From the NCBI GenBank assembly GCA_947476335.1, contig CANJQH010000017.1:1-54570 (forward strand): a stretch of 54,570 bases of DNA. The letters are read 5' to 3'. The position numbers were made by a program, and so were the translations under genes. The DNA comes from Anaerolineae bacterium. GTDB taxonomy: Bacteria > Chloroflexota > Anaerolineae > J036 > Brachytrichaceae. Under the pieces are notes generated by a model. It ran no database searches. It was given only the letters and a program-made list of their open reading frames with translations, and had not been told where the DNA came from. Below are positions 15,914-26,443 of the stretch, in pieces. Numbering within the stretch: the first letter of the stretch is position 1; each line of letters starts with the position of its first letter.

Positions 15914-17167
15914 TCAGCTTCGCGCGCGCACCTTCGGCACGCTGATGCGCTGCGTGCGATAAATACTGCGGTGGCCGGATGCGAGATATGCGAGCGCGCA
16001 GATTGTCAGCGCATACACCAGCGCGCCGCCGCCGAAGAGTTCGACGCTCATCAGCACACAGGCGAGCGGCGTGTTGCTCGCACCGGCGAACACCGCGACG
16101 AACCCCAGCATTGCCATGAACGCTGGATCGACGCCGAGTGCTCGTCCGAGCACATGTCCCAGCGTTGCGCCGATGACGAACAGCGGCGTCACTTCGCCGC
16201 CAAGGAATCCGCTGCCGAGCGTGATCGCGGTGAAGATCAGCTTCGCTGCAAAAGCCCATGCGATGACATCTTCACCGCGCACGCTGCGCTCGATGAGCGG
16301 CAGGCTCAGCCCGAGAAAATCGCGCGAGCCGACGATGGCCGTCAGCGCCAGCACGATGATGCCGCCGGCGACCGGCCGCAGCCAAGGCTGCGCGATGCGG
16401 CCGCTCCAGCGCTTTACCGCGTGCGTGAGCTCGATGAAGGCCAGCGCCGCCAATCCGCAGGCGATGCCGGTGAGCGCAACCTTCACCAGCAGCAGCGCAT
16501 CGAGGCCCGTTGTCGGTAGTGTTGGATAGTGCGCGTGTGGCACGCCGAGCGAGCGCGCGACGAGGTCGCCGACACAGGCGGCGACGAGGCAGGGTATGAG
16601 CCCTTCGTAGCGGATGCGCCCGAGCGACTGCACTTCCATGCCGAAGACAAAGCCGGCGACGGGCGTGCCGAACACGGAGCCGAAGCCGCCGCTGATGCCG
16701 GCCATGAGCATGAGTCGACGATCATGGCGATCGAGGCCGAGCGCTTGGCGCAGCGCGTCGGCGAGCGAAGCGCCCATCTGCAGTGCGGTGCCTTCGCGCC
16801 CGGCCGAACCACCGAAAAAATGCGTGACCACGGTGCCGAGCAGAATCATCGGCGCCATGCGGCGCGGGATGCGCGACTGATTGCTGTGGATCTCTTCGAT
16901 CACGAGGTGATTGCCCTGCGCAGCATCACCAGCGAAGCGCTGATAGACAAAGCCGAGTAATGCGCCTGCGACAGGCAGGCCGAGGATGATCCACGGATTC
17001 GCCTCGCGCACACGCGTGGCCCACGCCAGGCTGAAAAGAAAAACCGTCGATGCCAGACCCGCGAGTGCGCCAACTGCACCGCCGAGCAGCGTCCATTTCA
17101 CGAGCATGCGCATGGCTGCAAAATGGAAGACTGTGTTGAATGGCGTGTTGGATCCAGGAGTGTTCAT
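15914..17167 (-). CDS. Voltage-gated chloride channel (CLC) family protein
   Basis: A 417-residue membrane protein of the CLC family with about ten membrane segments. FFGGSAGREGTALQMG contains the gating glutamate (GREG); GTPVAGFVFGMEVQ aligns with the region after the second filter loop; LGSGFLGGEVTPLFVIGA and FAGASNTPLACVLMSVELFG are also conserved. Against EcClC the external gate Glu is kept, but the internal proton Glu (E203) appears to be Val, which fits a passive channel better than an H+ antiporter. No CBS domain is present. A MITE array lies just upstream of the start. Confidence 0.92.
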   Translation of the reverse strand: MNTPGSNTPFNTVFHFAAMRMLVKWTLLGGAVGALAGLASTVFLFSLAWATRVREANPWIILGLPVAGALLGFVYQRFAGDAAQGNHLVIEEIHSNQSRIPRRMAPMILLGTVVTHFFGGSAGREGTALQMGASLADALRQALGLDRHDRRLMLMAGISGGFGSVFGTPVAGFVFGMEVQSLGRIRYEGLIPCLVAACVGDLVARSLGVPHAHYPTLPTTGLDALLLVKVALTGIACGLAALAFIELTHAVKRWSGRIAQPWLRPVAGGIIVLALTAIVGSRDFLGLSLPLIERSVRGEDVIAWAFAAKLIFTAITLGSGFLGGEVTPLFVIGATLGHVLGRALGVDPAFMAMLGFVAVFAGASNTPLACVLMSVELFGGGALVYALTICALAYLASGHRSIYRTQRISVPKVRARS

Positions 17168-17180
17168 GATGCAAAGCAGA

Positions 17181-17408
17181 GTAACTACTCAGTCTGTAAC
17201 TACCCAGGCCCAAATCAGTATTTCCCGCGAAACACACTATTCTCTCCCCCTTCGGGGGAGAGAATAGTGTGTTTCGCGTTGGGAAAATGGCTGGCCTGAG
17301 TCGTTACCTCAGTCCTCGATTGATATTTTCTGCGAAGCACGCGATTCTTTTGGAAGCAGGAAGAATTGCGTGTTTCGCGATGAGAAATAGACCGGCCTGA
17401 GTCGTTAT
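17181..17408 (+). mobile_element. Family A MITE, copy A3, interrupted by A2
   Basis: The left end GTAACTACTCAGTC (17181-17194) is separated from the remainder (TCCTCGATTGATATTTTC from about 17313) by copy A2. The remainder has a hairpin GCGAAGCACGCGATTCTT paired with AAGAATTGCGTGTTTCGC and the right end GGCCTGAGTCGTTAT. Decayed 8-bp flanks AAAGCAGA (17173-17180) and AAAGTGGA (17409-17416) match at 6 of 8. Confidence 0.85.
17196..17307 (+). mobile_element. Family A MITE, copy A2, nested in A3
   Basis: A complete 112-bp copy with ends GTAACTACCCAGGCC and GGCCTGAGTCGTTAC and core loop TTC. It is flanked by CTCAGTCT (17188-17195) and CTCAGTCC (17308-17315), an 8-bp duplication of sequence inside A3. 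A2 therefore transposed into A3. Confidence 0.92.
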
Positions 17409-17420
17409 AAAGTGGAAGAA

Positions 17421-17455
17421 TATCTCACCGGGTATCTCACCGGGTATCTCACCGG
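17421..17455. repeat. 12-bp tandem repeat, three copies
   Basis: TATCTCACCGGG occurs three times head to tail (17421-17455, last copy one base short), between the MITE pair and the first SCO1-like gene. Confidence 0.9.
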
Positions 17456-17485
17456 AAGGATAGCTGGGTTGAGTACACTCGCCGC

Positions 17486-18100
17486 GTGCAACGTCTTCGT
17501 GTTTTCTGGCTGTTCGTGTTGTGCGAATGGGTGCTCATGATGTCGCTGCGCCCGCCATGGAGTGCGCCTGCACTGGCGCAAGTTCGTTCGCCGCTTAGTA
17601 TGCCCATTCGAACTGTAGCGCCGGTGGAATTGCCCGACACGCTGTTCACTGACCGGTTCGGCCGCGCCGTTCATCTGCGCGATTTGCGCGGGCGCGTAAC
17701 GCTGATAGCGTTTAGCAATGTGCGCTGCGTGGAGCAAAGCGCTTGCGTGAATCCGGTCGCGGAATATGCCGCAGTGAAGTCTGCCCTCGGCATGCGTGCA
17801 CACGATGTCGCCTTCGTTTTTGTTGGTGTTGACCCGCGCGCGGATGCGCCGGTTGCGCTGAATGCGTATCTCGGCGCGGATGCGGATTTACTCGGCTGGA
17901 ACGCGGAGACGGCTGTGCTGCGCGCGCTTACACTGCGCTTTGGTGTGCACATGAACGAAGCGGACGGCATTCTGCTCGCGCACGCGCCGTTCGTGTACCT
18001 GCTCGACGAACAGGTGCGGCTGCGCGTCTTCGTTCCGAAGGAGGCGCATCGCGATGAACTGATCGCCGAGGTGCGTGCGCTGCTGGATCACGTGTGGTGA
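17486..18100 (+). CDS. SCO1/SenC-like thioredoxin-fold protein with altered Cys spacing
   Basis: A 204-residue exported protein with an N-terminal signal segment (about 5-32). The SCO/redoxin fold shows as LFTDRFGRAVHLRDLRGRVTLIAF, then C81 and C87 in SNVRCVEQSACVNP, FVGVDPRADAP and the copper-ligand histidine in LLAHAPFVYLLD (H166). Typical SCO proteins have CPDVCP (CX3C); here the spacing is CX5C. GTG 17486 has TACACT 6 nt upstream and no Shine-Dalgarno site. It converges on a canonical SCO1 gene only 3 bp away. Confidence 0.85.
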   Translation: MQRLRVFWLFVLCEWVLMMSLRPPWSAPALAQVRSPLSMPIRTVAPVELPDTLFTDRFGRAVHLRDLRGRVTLIAFSNVRCVEQSACVNPVAEYAAVKSALGMRAHDVAFVFVGVDPRADAPVALNAYLGADADLLGWNAETAVLRALTLRFGVHMNEADGILLAHAPFVYLLDEQVRLRVFVPKEAHRDELIAEVRALLDHVW

Positions 18101-18103
18101 GTG

Positions 18104-18745
18104 TTACTGTGCCGGCAAAAATTTGCGAATGTCCTGCGCGATGATCTCAGCCGGTGATTGGAAAGGATAGGTCAGCTGCCACTTGTTCTGTGCATCGAAC
18201 AGATACATGAAACTCGTGTGCGCCACCGAGTACGAGCCGCTCTTCGCATCCGGTTTTTGTTTTTCGTACGAAGCATCGAACTGGTCGGTGATGCTGCGGA
18301 TGCGCGCATCTGGTCCCGTGAGGCCGATGAATTTCGAATCGAATACGGCGAGGTAGCGCTGCATCACTTCGGGTGTGTCGCGCGCCGGGTCGATCGACAC
18401 CAGCACAAATGCGACGCGATCGGCGTCGGCGCCCAGATTGCGTTTGATCTGTTTGAAGTCCGCCAGCGTAAGTGGGCAGACGTCCGGGCATTGCGTGTAA
18501 CCGAAAGCCAGCAGCACCGGGCGTCCGCGGAAGTCGCTGAGTTTGACCTGGCGTCCATTCTGGTCTGTGAGTTCGAAATCAGAAACTGTGCGGTAGTCGC
18601 CGACGGGAATGCCACCTGGTGTGGCGGACTGTGGCGGGCGCGCGATATCGGGCGCAACACTGAGCAGCACGCCGAAAATAGCGGTGACGATGACGGCGCC
18701 GATGATCGAGAGGCCGAGCTTTTGGTTTTCTGTGAATTTAAACAT
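18104..18745 (-). CDS. SCO1/SenC copper chaperone
   Basis: This membrane-anchored thioredoxin-fold protein delivers copper to the CuA site of cytochrome c oxidase. The 213-residue product has one N-terminal membrane helix (about 10-31), FGYTQCPDVCPLTL with C86 and C90, VSIDPARDTPEVM, and the third copper ligand H176 in SVAHTSFMYL. All ligands are intact. It is transcribed after the PCu(A)C gene (18823-19356, same strand), its functional partner in CuA assembly. Confidence 0.95.
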   Translation of the reverse strand: MFKFTENQKLGLSIIGAVIVTAIFGVLLSVAPDIARPPQSATPGGIPVGDYRTVSDFELTDQNGRQVKLSDFRGRPVLLAFGYTQCPDVCPLTLADFKQIKRNLGADADRVAFVLVSIDPARDTPEVMQRYLAVFDSKFIGLTGPDARIRSITDQFDASYEKQKPDAKSGSYSVAHTSFMYLFDAQNKWQLTYPFQSPAEIIAQDIRKFLPAQ

Positions 18746-18756
18746 GAGGAGTGGAG

Positions 18757-18810
18757 AGTCAGAGTAGAGAGTCAGAGCCTGCGAGTGTTTGCCCTGACTC
18801 TCTACTCTCT
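18757..18810. repeat. Family C repeat, hairpin copy 2
   Basis: AGAGTAGAGAGTCAG (18761-18775) and its exact inverse CTGACTCTCTACTCT (18794-18808) form a 15-bp stem with an 18-nt loop. It fills the space between the PCu(A)C and SCO1 genes, where it could attenuate transcription of the second gene. Confidence 0.8.
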
Positions 18811-18822
18811 GTAATCCGCACT

Positions 18823-19356
18823 TTACGGTTCGCGCACGGTGACGTCGACGGTGGTTTTGCCGGCGTTCTGGAACTCGAGTGTGAGTTTGAAGATTGTGCC
18901 GGGGGCAAGGTCTTTTCTGACCTTCATCAGCATGATGTGATAACTGGCGGGCTTGAGCGTCAGGCTGCCGCTGGCGGGAATTTCTGCGCCGTCGGCGACC
19001 AGGCTCATTTTCATCATGCCGTCCTTCATGGTGGTTTCGTGCAGTTCGACTATTTCAGCGACGTCGCTGGAGACGCTGAGGAGGCGATCCGCTTTGTCGC
19101 CCTTATTGTCGATGACCAGGTAGGCTGCGCTGTTCATGGCTATTTCTTTGCCGGCCGTGTTGTCGGTGTGCATGGAATGGCCGCCGGCGTTCGCGGCTGT
19201 GGTCGGGCGTGCCCATGCGCCGCGAATGGTGAGCGAGCCGACTTGTGCGTTGACGGTGGACGAAGCGGCATCGGCAGCTGCGGATGAGGCGCTGGGCATG
19301 CTGCTGCATGCACTGAGAGCGAGTGCGGCGCAGGCGAGAAGTGTGTAAATTTTCAT
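18823..19356 (-). CDS. PCu(A)C copper chaperone, lipoprotein
   Basis: A periplasmic-side copper(I) chaperone anchored by a lipobox (ALSAC, C17). The 177-residue protein keeps the motif HX10MX22HXM as H106, M117, H140 and M142. A Ser/Ala-rich linker and a short His/Met-rich insert (GGHSMHTDN, about 59-66) precede the core domain and could offer extra copper ligands. Family knowledge places it with SCO1, encoded next on the same strand, in loading CuA of cytochrome oxidase. Confidence 0.93.
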   Translation of the reverse strand: MKIYTLLACAALALSACSSMPSASSAAADAASSTVNAQVGSLTIRGAWARPTTAANAGGHSMHTDNTAGKEIAMNSAAYLVIDNKGDKADRLLSVSSDVAEIVELHETTMKDGMMKMSLVADGAEIPASGSLTLKPASYHIMLMKVRKDLAPGTIFKLTLEFQNAGKTTVDVTVREP

Positions 19357-19449
19357 GTTGCATATGCGCGCAAATGCGCGGATGAAATTGACAAATATGT
19401 GTTGCAGCGGGCGTAGATGCGCCGGCTGTGTTGGTCGATGTTGTGCAGT

Positions 19450-19869
19450 TCATGCGCAGCACATGCGCGGCGGCGGCGTCGGCACGCGTCGTTGTGATGT
19501 GCGGGCGCGCGGCTCGAGATGCGCAGGTTGTGCCTGAATGATGCGTGCTGCGACCAGCACGACTGCGCATAGGATGAATTCAGTGAGCGAGGACAGCAGC
19601 CGCTGTATATCGTGAATGAAACCGTCGTCGGCCGGCCCGTCGTCAGCCGGTATTGAGATATCACAGCCAACGGATGCGGTGTGGGCGAATGCGTGGCGCA
19701 GTTCGCAAAAGCGCAGGCAGATGAGCGGCGCAAAGGCGAGCACCAGCAGCACAAGCGAGCGTGAAAGCGACCGCGTGACACTGAAAAGCAGGCCTGTGAA
19801 CCACGAGCCGAACACGCACGCATTATCGTCTGCGCCGGTGGATGCGCCTATGACACCAATGAGATGCAT
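19450..19869 (-). CDS. Hypothetical small membrane protein
   Basis: An open frame of 139 residues with two plausible membrane helices (SLVLLVLAFAPLICLRFC, about 37-55; EFILCAVVLVAARII, about 97-111) joined by an acidic loop, ending in a basic Pro/Arg-rich tail. It lies upstream of and codirectional with the copper chaperone gene. I recognise no family, and other overlapping frames exist, so it may not be a gene. If it is not coding, 19357-19863 holds nothing else I can name. Confidence 0.35.
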   Translation of the reverse strand: MHLIGVIGASTGADDNACVFGSWFTGLLFSVTRSLSRSLVLLVLAFAPLICLRFCELRHAFAHTASVGCDISIPADDGPADDGFIHDIQRLLSSLTEFILCAVVLVAARIIQAQPAHLEPRARTSQRRVPTPPPRMCCA

Positions 19870-19881
19870 AATGCGCCGATC

Positions 19882-21087
19882 ATGGCCTTCGATGCACAGT
19901 CACTTATTTCGTCGCGGTTGAGTCGTATGCGTCCATCGCTCGTGCGTGAGCTTCTGAAGCGCGCCACAAGCTCGAACATTATTCCTTTTGCAGGAGGACT
20001 GCCGAACCCGGCGTTCTTCCCGAATGAAGATCTGGCTGCCGCATCCGACGCTGTGCTGCGCCGTGATGGAGCGAGCGTACTGCAGTACGCGCAGAGTGAA
20101 GGCTATCCGCCGCTGCGCGAGTGGATCAGTGCGCGCTACAAGCAGCGTTTCGGCGTCGACATTCCGTTGGATCAGGTGATCATCACGAGCGGCTCGCAGC
20201 AGGGTCTCGACCTGATCGGCAAGGTATTTATTGAGGAAGGCCAGACGGTTGCGATTGAGCGGCCGGGCTACCAGGGCATGATTCATGCGCTGAGCGTGTA
20301 TCAGCCGCGCTTCGTCGGCGTAACCTTGAATGAAGATGGGCTTGACCTGGCGGATTTGCAGCGTGTGCTGGAGGCGGAAAATCCGAAGCTGCTGTTCACC
20401 TGCCCGAACTACCAGAATCCGAGTGGCATTACATATACGGCGGCGAATCGCGCTGCAGTCGCTGCAGTGATGGCGCAGCACAATACGATGCTGATCGAGG
20501 ATGATCCGTACAGCGAGCTTGGCTTCACTGGAAAGCATGCGCCGACTTTTCGCGCGCTGTTGCCGGAACAGTGCGTGGCGCTTGGTTCATTCAGCAAGAT
20601 CACGTCGCCGGGCATGCGCCTGGGCTGGCTGATCGCGCCGAAGTCTGTAATGGAGCGCTTCGTCATTGCCAAGCAGGCGACGGACATGCACACGAGCAAT
20701 TTTTCGCAGCGCGTGCTGTTTGAGTATCTGACGGCGAATCCGATCGAGGCGCACATCGAGCGCATTCAGGGTGCGTATGCGGCGCAGTGCGCGGCGATGC
20801 TGCGCGCGATGGAGAAGTACTTCCCGCCTGGCGTGACGTGGACGAAGCCCGATGGCGGCATGTTTGTCTGGGCAACGCTGCCGCCCGAAGCGGATTCGGT
20901 GGCGATTCTCGACGCGGCCATCGATGCTGGTGTGACATTTCTGCCCGGGCCGACTTTCTATACCGATGGCGGTGGCCGCAATCAGATGCGCCTGAGCTAT
21001 TCGCAGCAGAATGAAGCGCGCATCGAGGAAGGTATTCAGCGGCTGGCTGCGGTGATCGTGCGTCACCTCGACGGGCCCGTGCAGTAA
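19882..21087 (+). CDS. PLP-dependent aminotransferase, class I/II (2-aminoadipate aminotransferase type)
   Basis: A 401-residue fold-type I aminotransferase. PFAGGLPNPAFFPNEDL and GYPPLREWISARY match the LysN/MocR-aminotransferase subgroup. ITSGSQQGLDLIGKVF, FTCPNYQNPSG, LIEDDPYSEL and the PLP lysine in LGSFSKITSPGMRLGW are conserved, as is the substrate Arg in NQMRLSYSQQ. ATG 19882 (MAFDAQSL) fits homologue lengths; ATG 19864 is also in frame and has TATGAC 9 nt upstream. Substrate could be 2-aminoadipate, aromatic or branched-chain amino acids. Confidence 0.93.
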   Translation: MAFDAQSLISSRLSRMRPSLVRELLKRATSSNIIPFAGGLPNPAFFPNEDLAAASDAVLRRDGASVLQYAQSEGYPPLREWISARYKQRFGVDIPLDQVIITSGSQQGLDLIGKVFIEEGQTVAIERPGYQGMIHALSVYQPRFVGVTLNEDGLDLADLQRVLEAENPKLLFTCPNYQNPSGITYTAANRAAVAAVMAQHNTMLIEDDPYSELGFTGKHAPTFRALLPEQCVALGSFSKITSPGMRLGWLIAPKSVMERFVIAKQATDMHTSNFSQRVLFEYLTANPIEAHIERIQGAYAAQCAAMLRAMEKYFPPGVTWTKPDGGMFVWATLPPEADSVAILDAAIDAGVTFLPGPTFYTDGGGRNQMRLSYSQQNEARIEEGIQRLAAVIVRHLDGPVQ

Positions 21088-21091
21088 TAGA

Positions 21092-21163
21092 CTGGGGCGG
21101 TTGGATTCGAACCAACGAATGGCGGATTCAAAGTCCGCTGCCTTACCACTTGGCGACGCCCCA
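21092..21163 (-). tRNA. trnQ: tRNA-Gln (anticodon TTG)
   Basis: On the minus strand the 7-bp acceptor stem TGGGGCG/CGCCCCA encloses a D arm, an anticodon arm GCGGA-CTTTGAA-TCCGC with anticodon TTG, and a T arm with GTTGG-TTCGAAT-CCAAC. The discriminator base is G; CCA is not encoded. It is antisense to, and 4 bp downstream of, the aminotransferase gene. Confidence 0.96.
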
Positions 21164-21213
21164 TTGGCGAACGATTGAAATTGTACCGCTGGTTTTGCAG
21201 GAAACCGCAAAAT

Positions 21214-21321
21214 GAGAGTGACTAACTCGAATTGAGTCCGCGAATCAGGGCATCCCCCGCCAGAAGGGCGACAGGGGATGCCCTGATTCGTAGGGTTCTC
21301 TCTACTTAAATTTAGCTACCC
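21214..21321. mobile_element. Family D palindromic element, copy D1
   Basis: The ends GAGAGTGACTAACTC and AAATTTAGCTACCC match those of D2 and D3. The centre is a perfect 17-bp hairpin (21241-21257 with 21274-21290) around a 16-nt loop. TAAGTAGAGAGAACCC near the right end, read in reverse, matches the left half of D3. No clear target duplication. It occupies most of the space between tRNA-Gln and the lipoprotein gene. Confidence 0.75.
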
Positions 21322-21440
21322 ATTAAATATGGAGTAAATTGTAGATATATACTTTTTGCATTGCCGCTACTGGAATCATTCATTGAATGTATACAGCGAT
21401 GTGGCGTTCTTTTTTTATGGCGCTGGGAGGCGCTAGAGTT

Positions 21441-21908
21441 ATGAATCGCAGCAAAATATTTTTCGCGGCGCTCGGTCTGTCGGTCATCATCGGATTGCTT
21501 GCGGCGTGCGGTGCTCCTTCGGACATTCCTAAGATGGCGGAGATGAAGCAGATTGGCATCGATGCGAAGGCAGGCTCGGCACTCGATGATGGGCTCAAAG
21601 CCAATCCGCTGCTGGTAATGGCGATGGACACCTCCGGTACGTACAACTGGACCAGGACGTCGTGGGAATCTTCCAAGTCATTGGAGGACACCGTTGCTTT
21701 CTATACGAATGAGTCACTCGCAGCGGCGGGCTGGAACGCACCGAATCTGTCCGGTTGTCAGATGGGTGACAACGGCCAGCAAATATGTCTTGTCGGCAAA
21801 ACTGCGGACGGCAAGACAACTTTGGCGCTTGTGAATGTTTACAAAGAAGGCGAAAAAGTGTACGTGGTCTGGATCCGCATCGAAGGCGTGACGCTGAAGG
21901 GTGCGTAG
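21441..21908 (+). CDS. Lipoprotein of unknown function, paralogue 1
   Basis: A 155-residue protein with a signal segment and lipobox GLLAAC (C23). The mature part has DTVAFYTNESLAAAGWN, LSGCQMGDNGQQICLVGKTADGKTTLAL and VYVVWIRIEGVTLK. The order FY, GW, GC, C, GK, VY, R, GV is shared with the lipoprotein at 22340-22906, so the pair arose by duplication. ATG 21441 gives the proper signal peptide; the frame is open back to 21387. Function unknown; the two cysteines could form a disulfide. Confidence 0.85.
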   Translation: MNRSKIFFAALGLSVIIGLLAACGAPSDIPKMAEMKQIGIDAKAGSALDDGLKANPLLVMAMDTSGTYNWTRTSWESSKSLEDTVAFYTNESLAAAGWNAPNLSGCQMGDNGQQICLVGKTADGKTTLALVNVYKEGEKVYVVWIRIEGVTLKGA

Positions 21909-21923
21909 TTCATCAAACATCTC

Positions 21924-21957
21924 GGCCGTTTTTAATAACGGCTGAAATTTTGTTTTT
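21924..21957 (+). terminator. Probable terminator after lipoprotein 1
   Basis: GCCGTT (21925-21930) pairs with AACGGC (21937-21942) around TTTAAT, followed by a T-rich stretch ATTTTGTTTTTTG. Family A copy A4 begins at its end. Confidence 0.65.
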
Positions 21958-21958
21958 T

Positions 21959-22065
21959 GTAACTACTCAGACCTAAATCAGTATTTCCCGCAAAACACGC
22001 TATTTCTTCCCTTGCAGGAAAAAATAGCGTGTTTTGCGTTGGAAAACTGGATGGCGGAGTAGATA
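21959..22065 (+). mobile_element. Family A MITE, copy A4 (decayed right end)
   Basis: The left end GTAACTACTCAGACC is intact and the right end has decayed to GGCGGAGTAGATA. The hairpin arm reads CGCAAAACACGCTATTTC and its partner AATAGCGTGTTTTGCG: both arms carry the same G-to-A-type change relative to A1, so pairing is kept. Confidence 0.85.
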
Positions 22066-22073
22066 TATTTTCT

Positions 22074-22171
22074 GTAACTACTCAGGCAAGTCAATTTTTC
22101 AACGCGAAACATACCGTCCTGTGCGGAAGGGTATGTTTCGCGGAAATACTGACACAGGCCTGAGTAGTTAT
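22074..22171 (-). mobile_element. Family A MITE, copy A5 (reverse orientation)
   Basis: Ends GTAACTACTCAGGCA and GGCCTGAGTAGTTAT, with a short core stem CGCGAAACATACC/GGGTATGTTTCGCG. The flanks TATTTTCT (22066-22073) and TGTTTTCC (22172-22179) match at 6 of 8, a decayed target duplication. Confidence 0.85.
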
Positions 22172-22339
22172 TGTTTTCCTTGCACAATGGCCGCATTCCT
22201 GTTGTCATCGTCGCCGGAATATGCTAACAAGGCGAGAGAGTGATTCGAATCTGTGCGGCTCCGCACCGTTGCGGCTTCGGACCAGAATTTTTGGGCGAGT
22301 TTTTTCTTTAAGTTTTTAAAAAAGAAAATAGGAAAAAAT

Positions 22340-22906
22340 ATGAAAGAAAATATGAATCGCAGGACATCTCTCGTGGCCGCGTTCGGATTGGCGGCGGTAA
22401 TGGTGTTCACGTCGGCGTGTGGGGCGGTGACTTCGCTGGTCGGCGGAGGCGGTGGTGCGGCGGCGAAGGAGCTGTGGACGGACGTGCCACAGATGCCGGG
22501 GATGACGAAGCAGAATTCTGATCTCCCGTTGCCGGCGCGAATCGCCATGCAGGCGATGATGAAGGCGATGGTGAGCAGCGATGCCGGATCGCTCGACAAC
22601 GTCGAGTTTGTGTCATTCAGCACGACGAAGACGCCCGACGATCTGCGCAATTTTTATTCGCAGGAAGCCATGAGCGGCATGGGTTGGACGATGGAAGGCC
22701 TGCCCGGCTGCGCTGGCGCAGCGGCCGGCGCTCAGGCTGCGGCCATGCCGGGTGAATTCTGCGTTTACGGCCGCGCCGCGGGCAGTGGCAAGAACACCTT
22801 CCTCGTCATCATGGCTACGAAGGAAGATGGCAAAACTGAATCAACCGTTTATTTCTATCGCATCAGCGGTGTGAAGGTCAATGCAACGCCGGCGCCGGCG
22901 CAGTAG
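22340..22906 (+). CDS. Lipoprotein of unknown function, paralogue 2
   Basis: A 188-residue protein with signal segment and lipobox FTSAC (C27). The mature domain shares the order FY (NFYSQEAM), GW, GC (LPGCAG), C (EFCVYG), GK, VYFYRISGV with the lipoprotein at 21441. It has a longer Gly/Ala-rich N-terminal linker and an Ala-rich insert before the second cysteine. ATG 22340 is used; ATG 22352 (MNRR) is equally possible and matches the MNRS start of the paralogue. The T/A-rich leader (22299-22339) is unusually AT-rich for this region. Confidence 0.85.
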   Translation: MKENMNRRTSLVAAFGLAAVMVFTSACGAVTSLVGGGGGAAAKELWTDVPQMPGMTKQNSDLPLPARIAMQAMMKAMVSSDAGSLDNVEFVSFSTTKTPDDLRNFYSQEAMSGMGWTMEGLPGCAGAAAGAQAAAMPGEFCVYGRAAGSGKNTFLVIMATKEDGKTESTVYFYRISGVKVNATPAPAQ

Positions 22907-22923
22907 CGGAGAAAAAATCAGAG

Positions 22924-22976
22924 AAGAAAGTCAGAGTAAAGAGTGCACTCTGACTCTCTACTCTGACTCTCTTCCC
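22924..22976. repeat. Family C repeat, copy 3
   Basis: AGTCAGAGTAAAGAGT (about 22928-22943) is nearly the inverse of ACTCTCTACTCTGACT (about 22956-22971), giving a hairpin in the 75 bp between the convergent lipoprotein and penicillin-binding protein genes. Placement suggests bidirectional termination. Confidence 0.7.
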
Positions 22977-22981
22977 TGCCT

Positions 22982-26143
<3,162 letters not shown>

Positions 26144-26176
26144 GAGCGAAGTCTAGCGCATTCCCTTACTTTGTTC

Positions 26177-26214
26177 GCACTGCTAATGAAATACTCATAC
26201 GTTTTCCCTACAAT
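26177..26214. promoter_or_regulatory. Shared 16-mer and TACAAT box between divergent genes
   Basis: GCACTGCTAATGAAAT at 26177-26192 is identical to 14027-14042 in front of the efflux gene, within TTCGCACTGCTAA, a variant of that palindrome. TACAAT follows at 26209-26214. The rest of 26144-26443, between the PBP and the exporter operon, holds short direct repeats (AAGCAAGGCAAG) and no gene that I can support. Confidence 0.3.
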
Positions 26215-26443
26215 GCCTCTGTTGTCAAGTGCCTGAAAAATAGCAATCGGCGACATTGCTTTTGTAATCAACGGATTGTTGAAAGAAGGCAACTGCCCAA
26301 TCCCTGTGAAATTTGCGTGGAATTACGCTCTCTGCTTTTTTAGTTTCTTGAGTGCTCAAGCAAGGCAAGAAGCAAGGCAAGCAAAACAGAGAGCGATCCA
26401 GAGATTTATAGCAAGGGGCTGAGTAGTTGCGAAAGGAGTCGGT

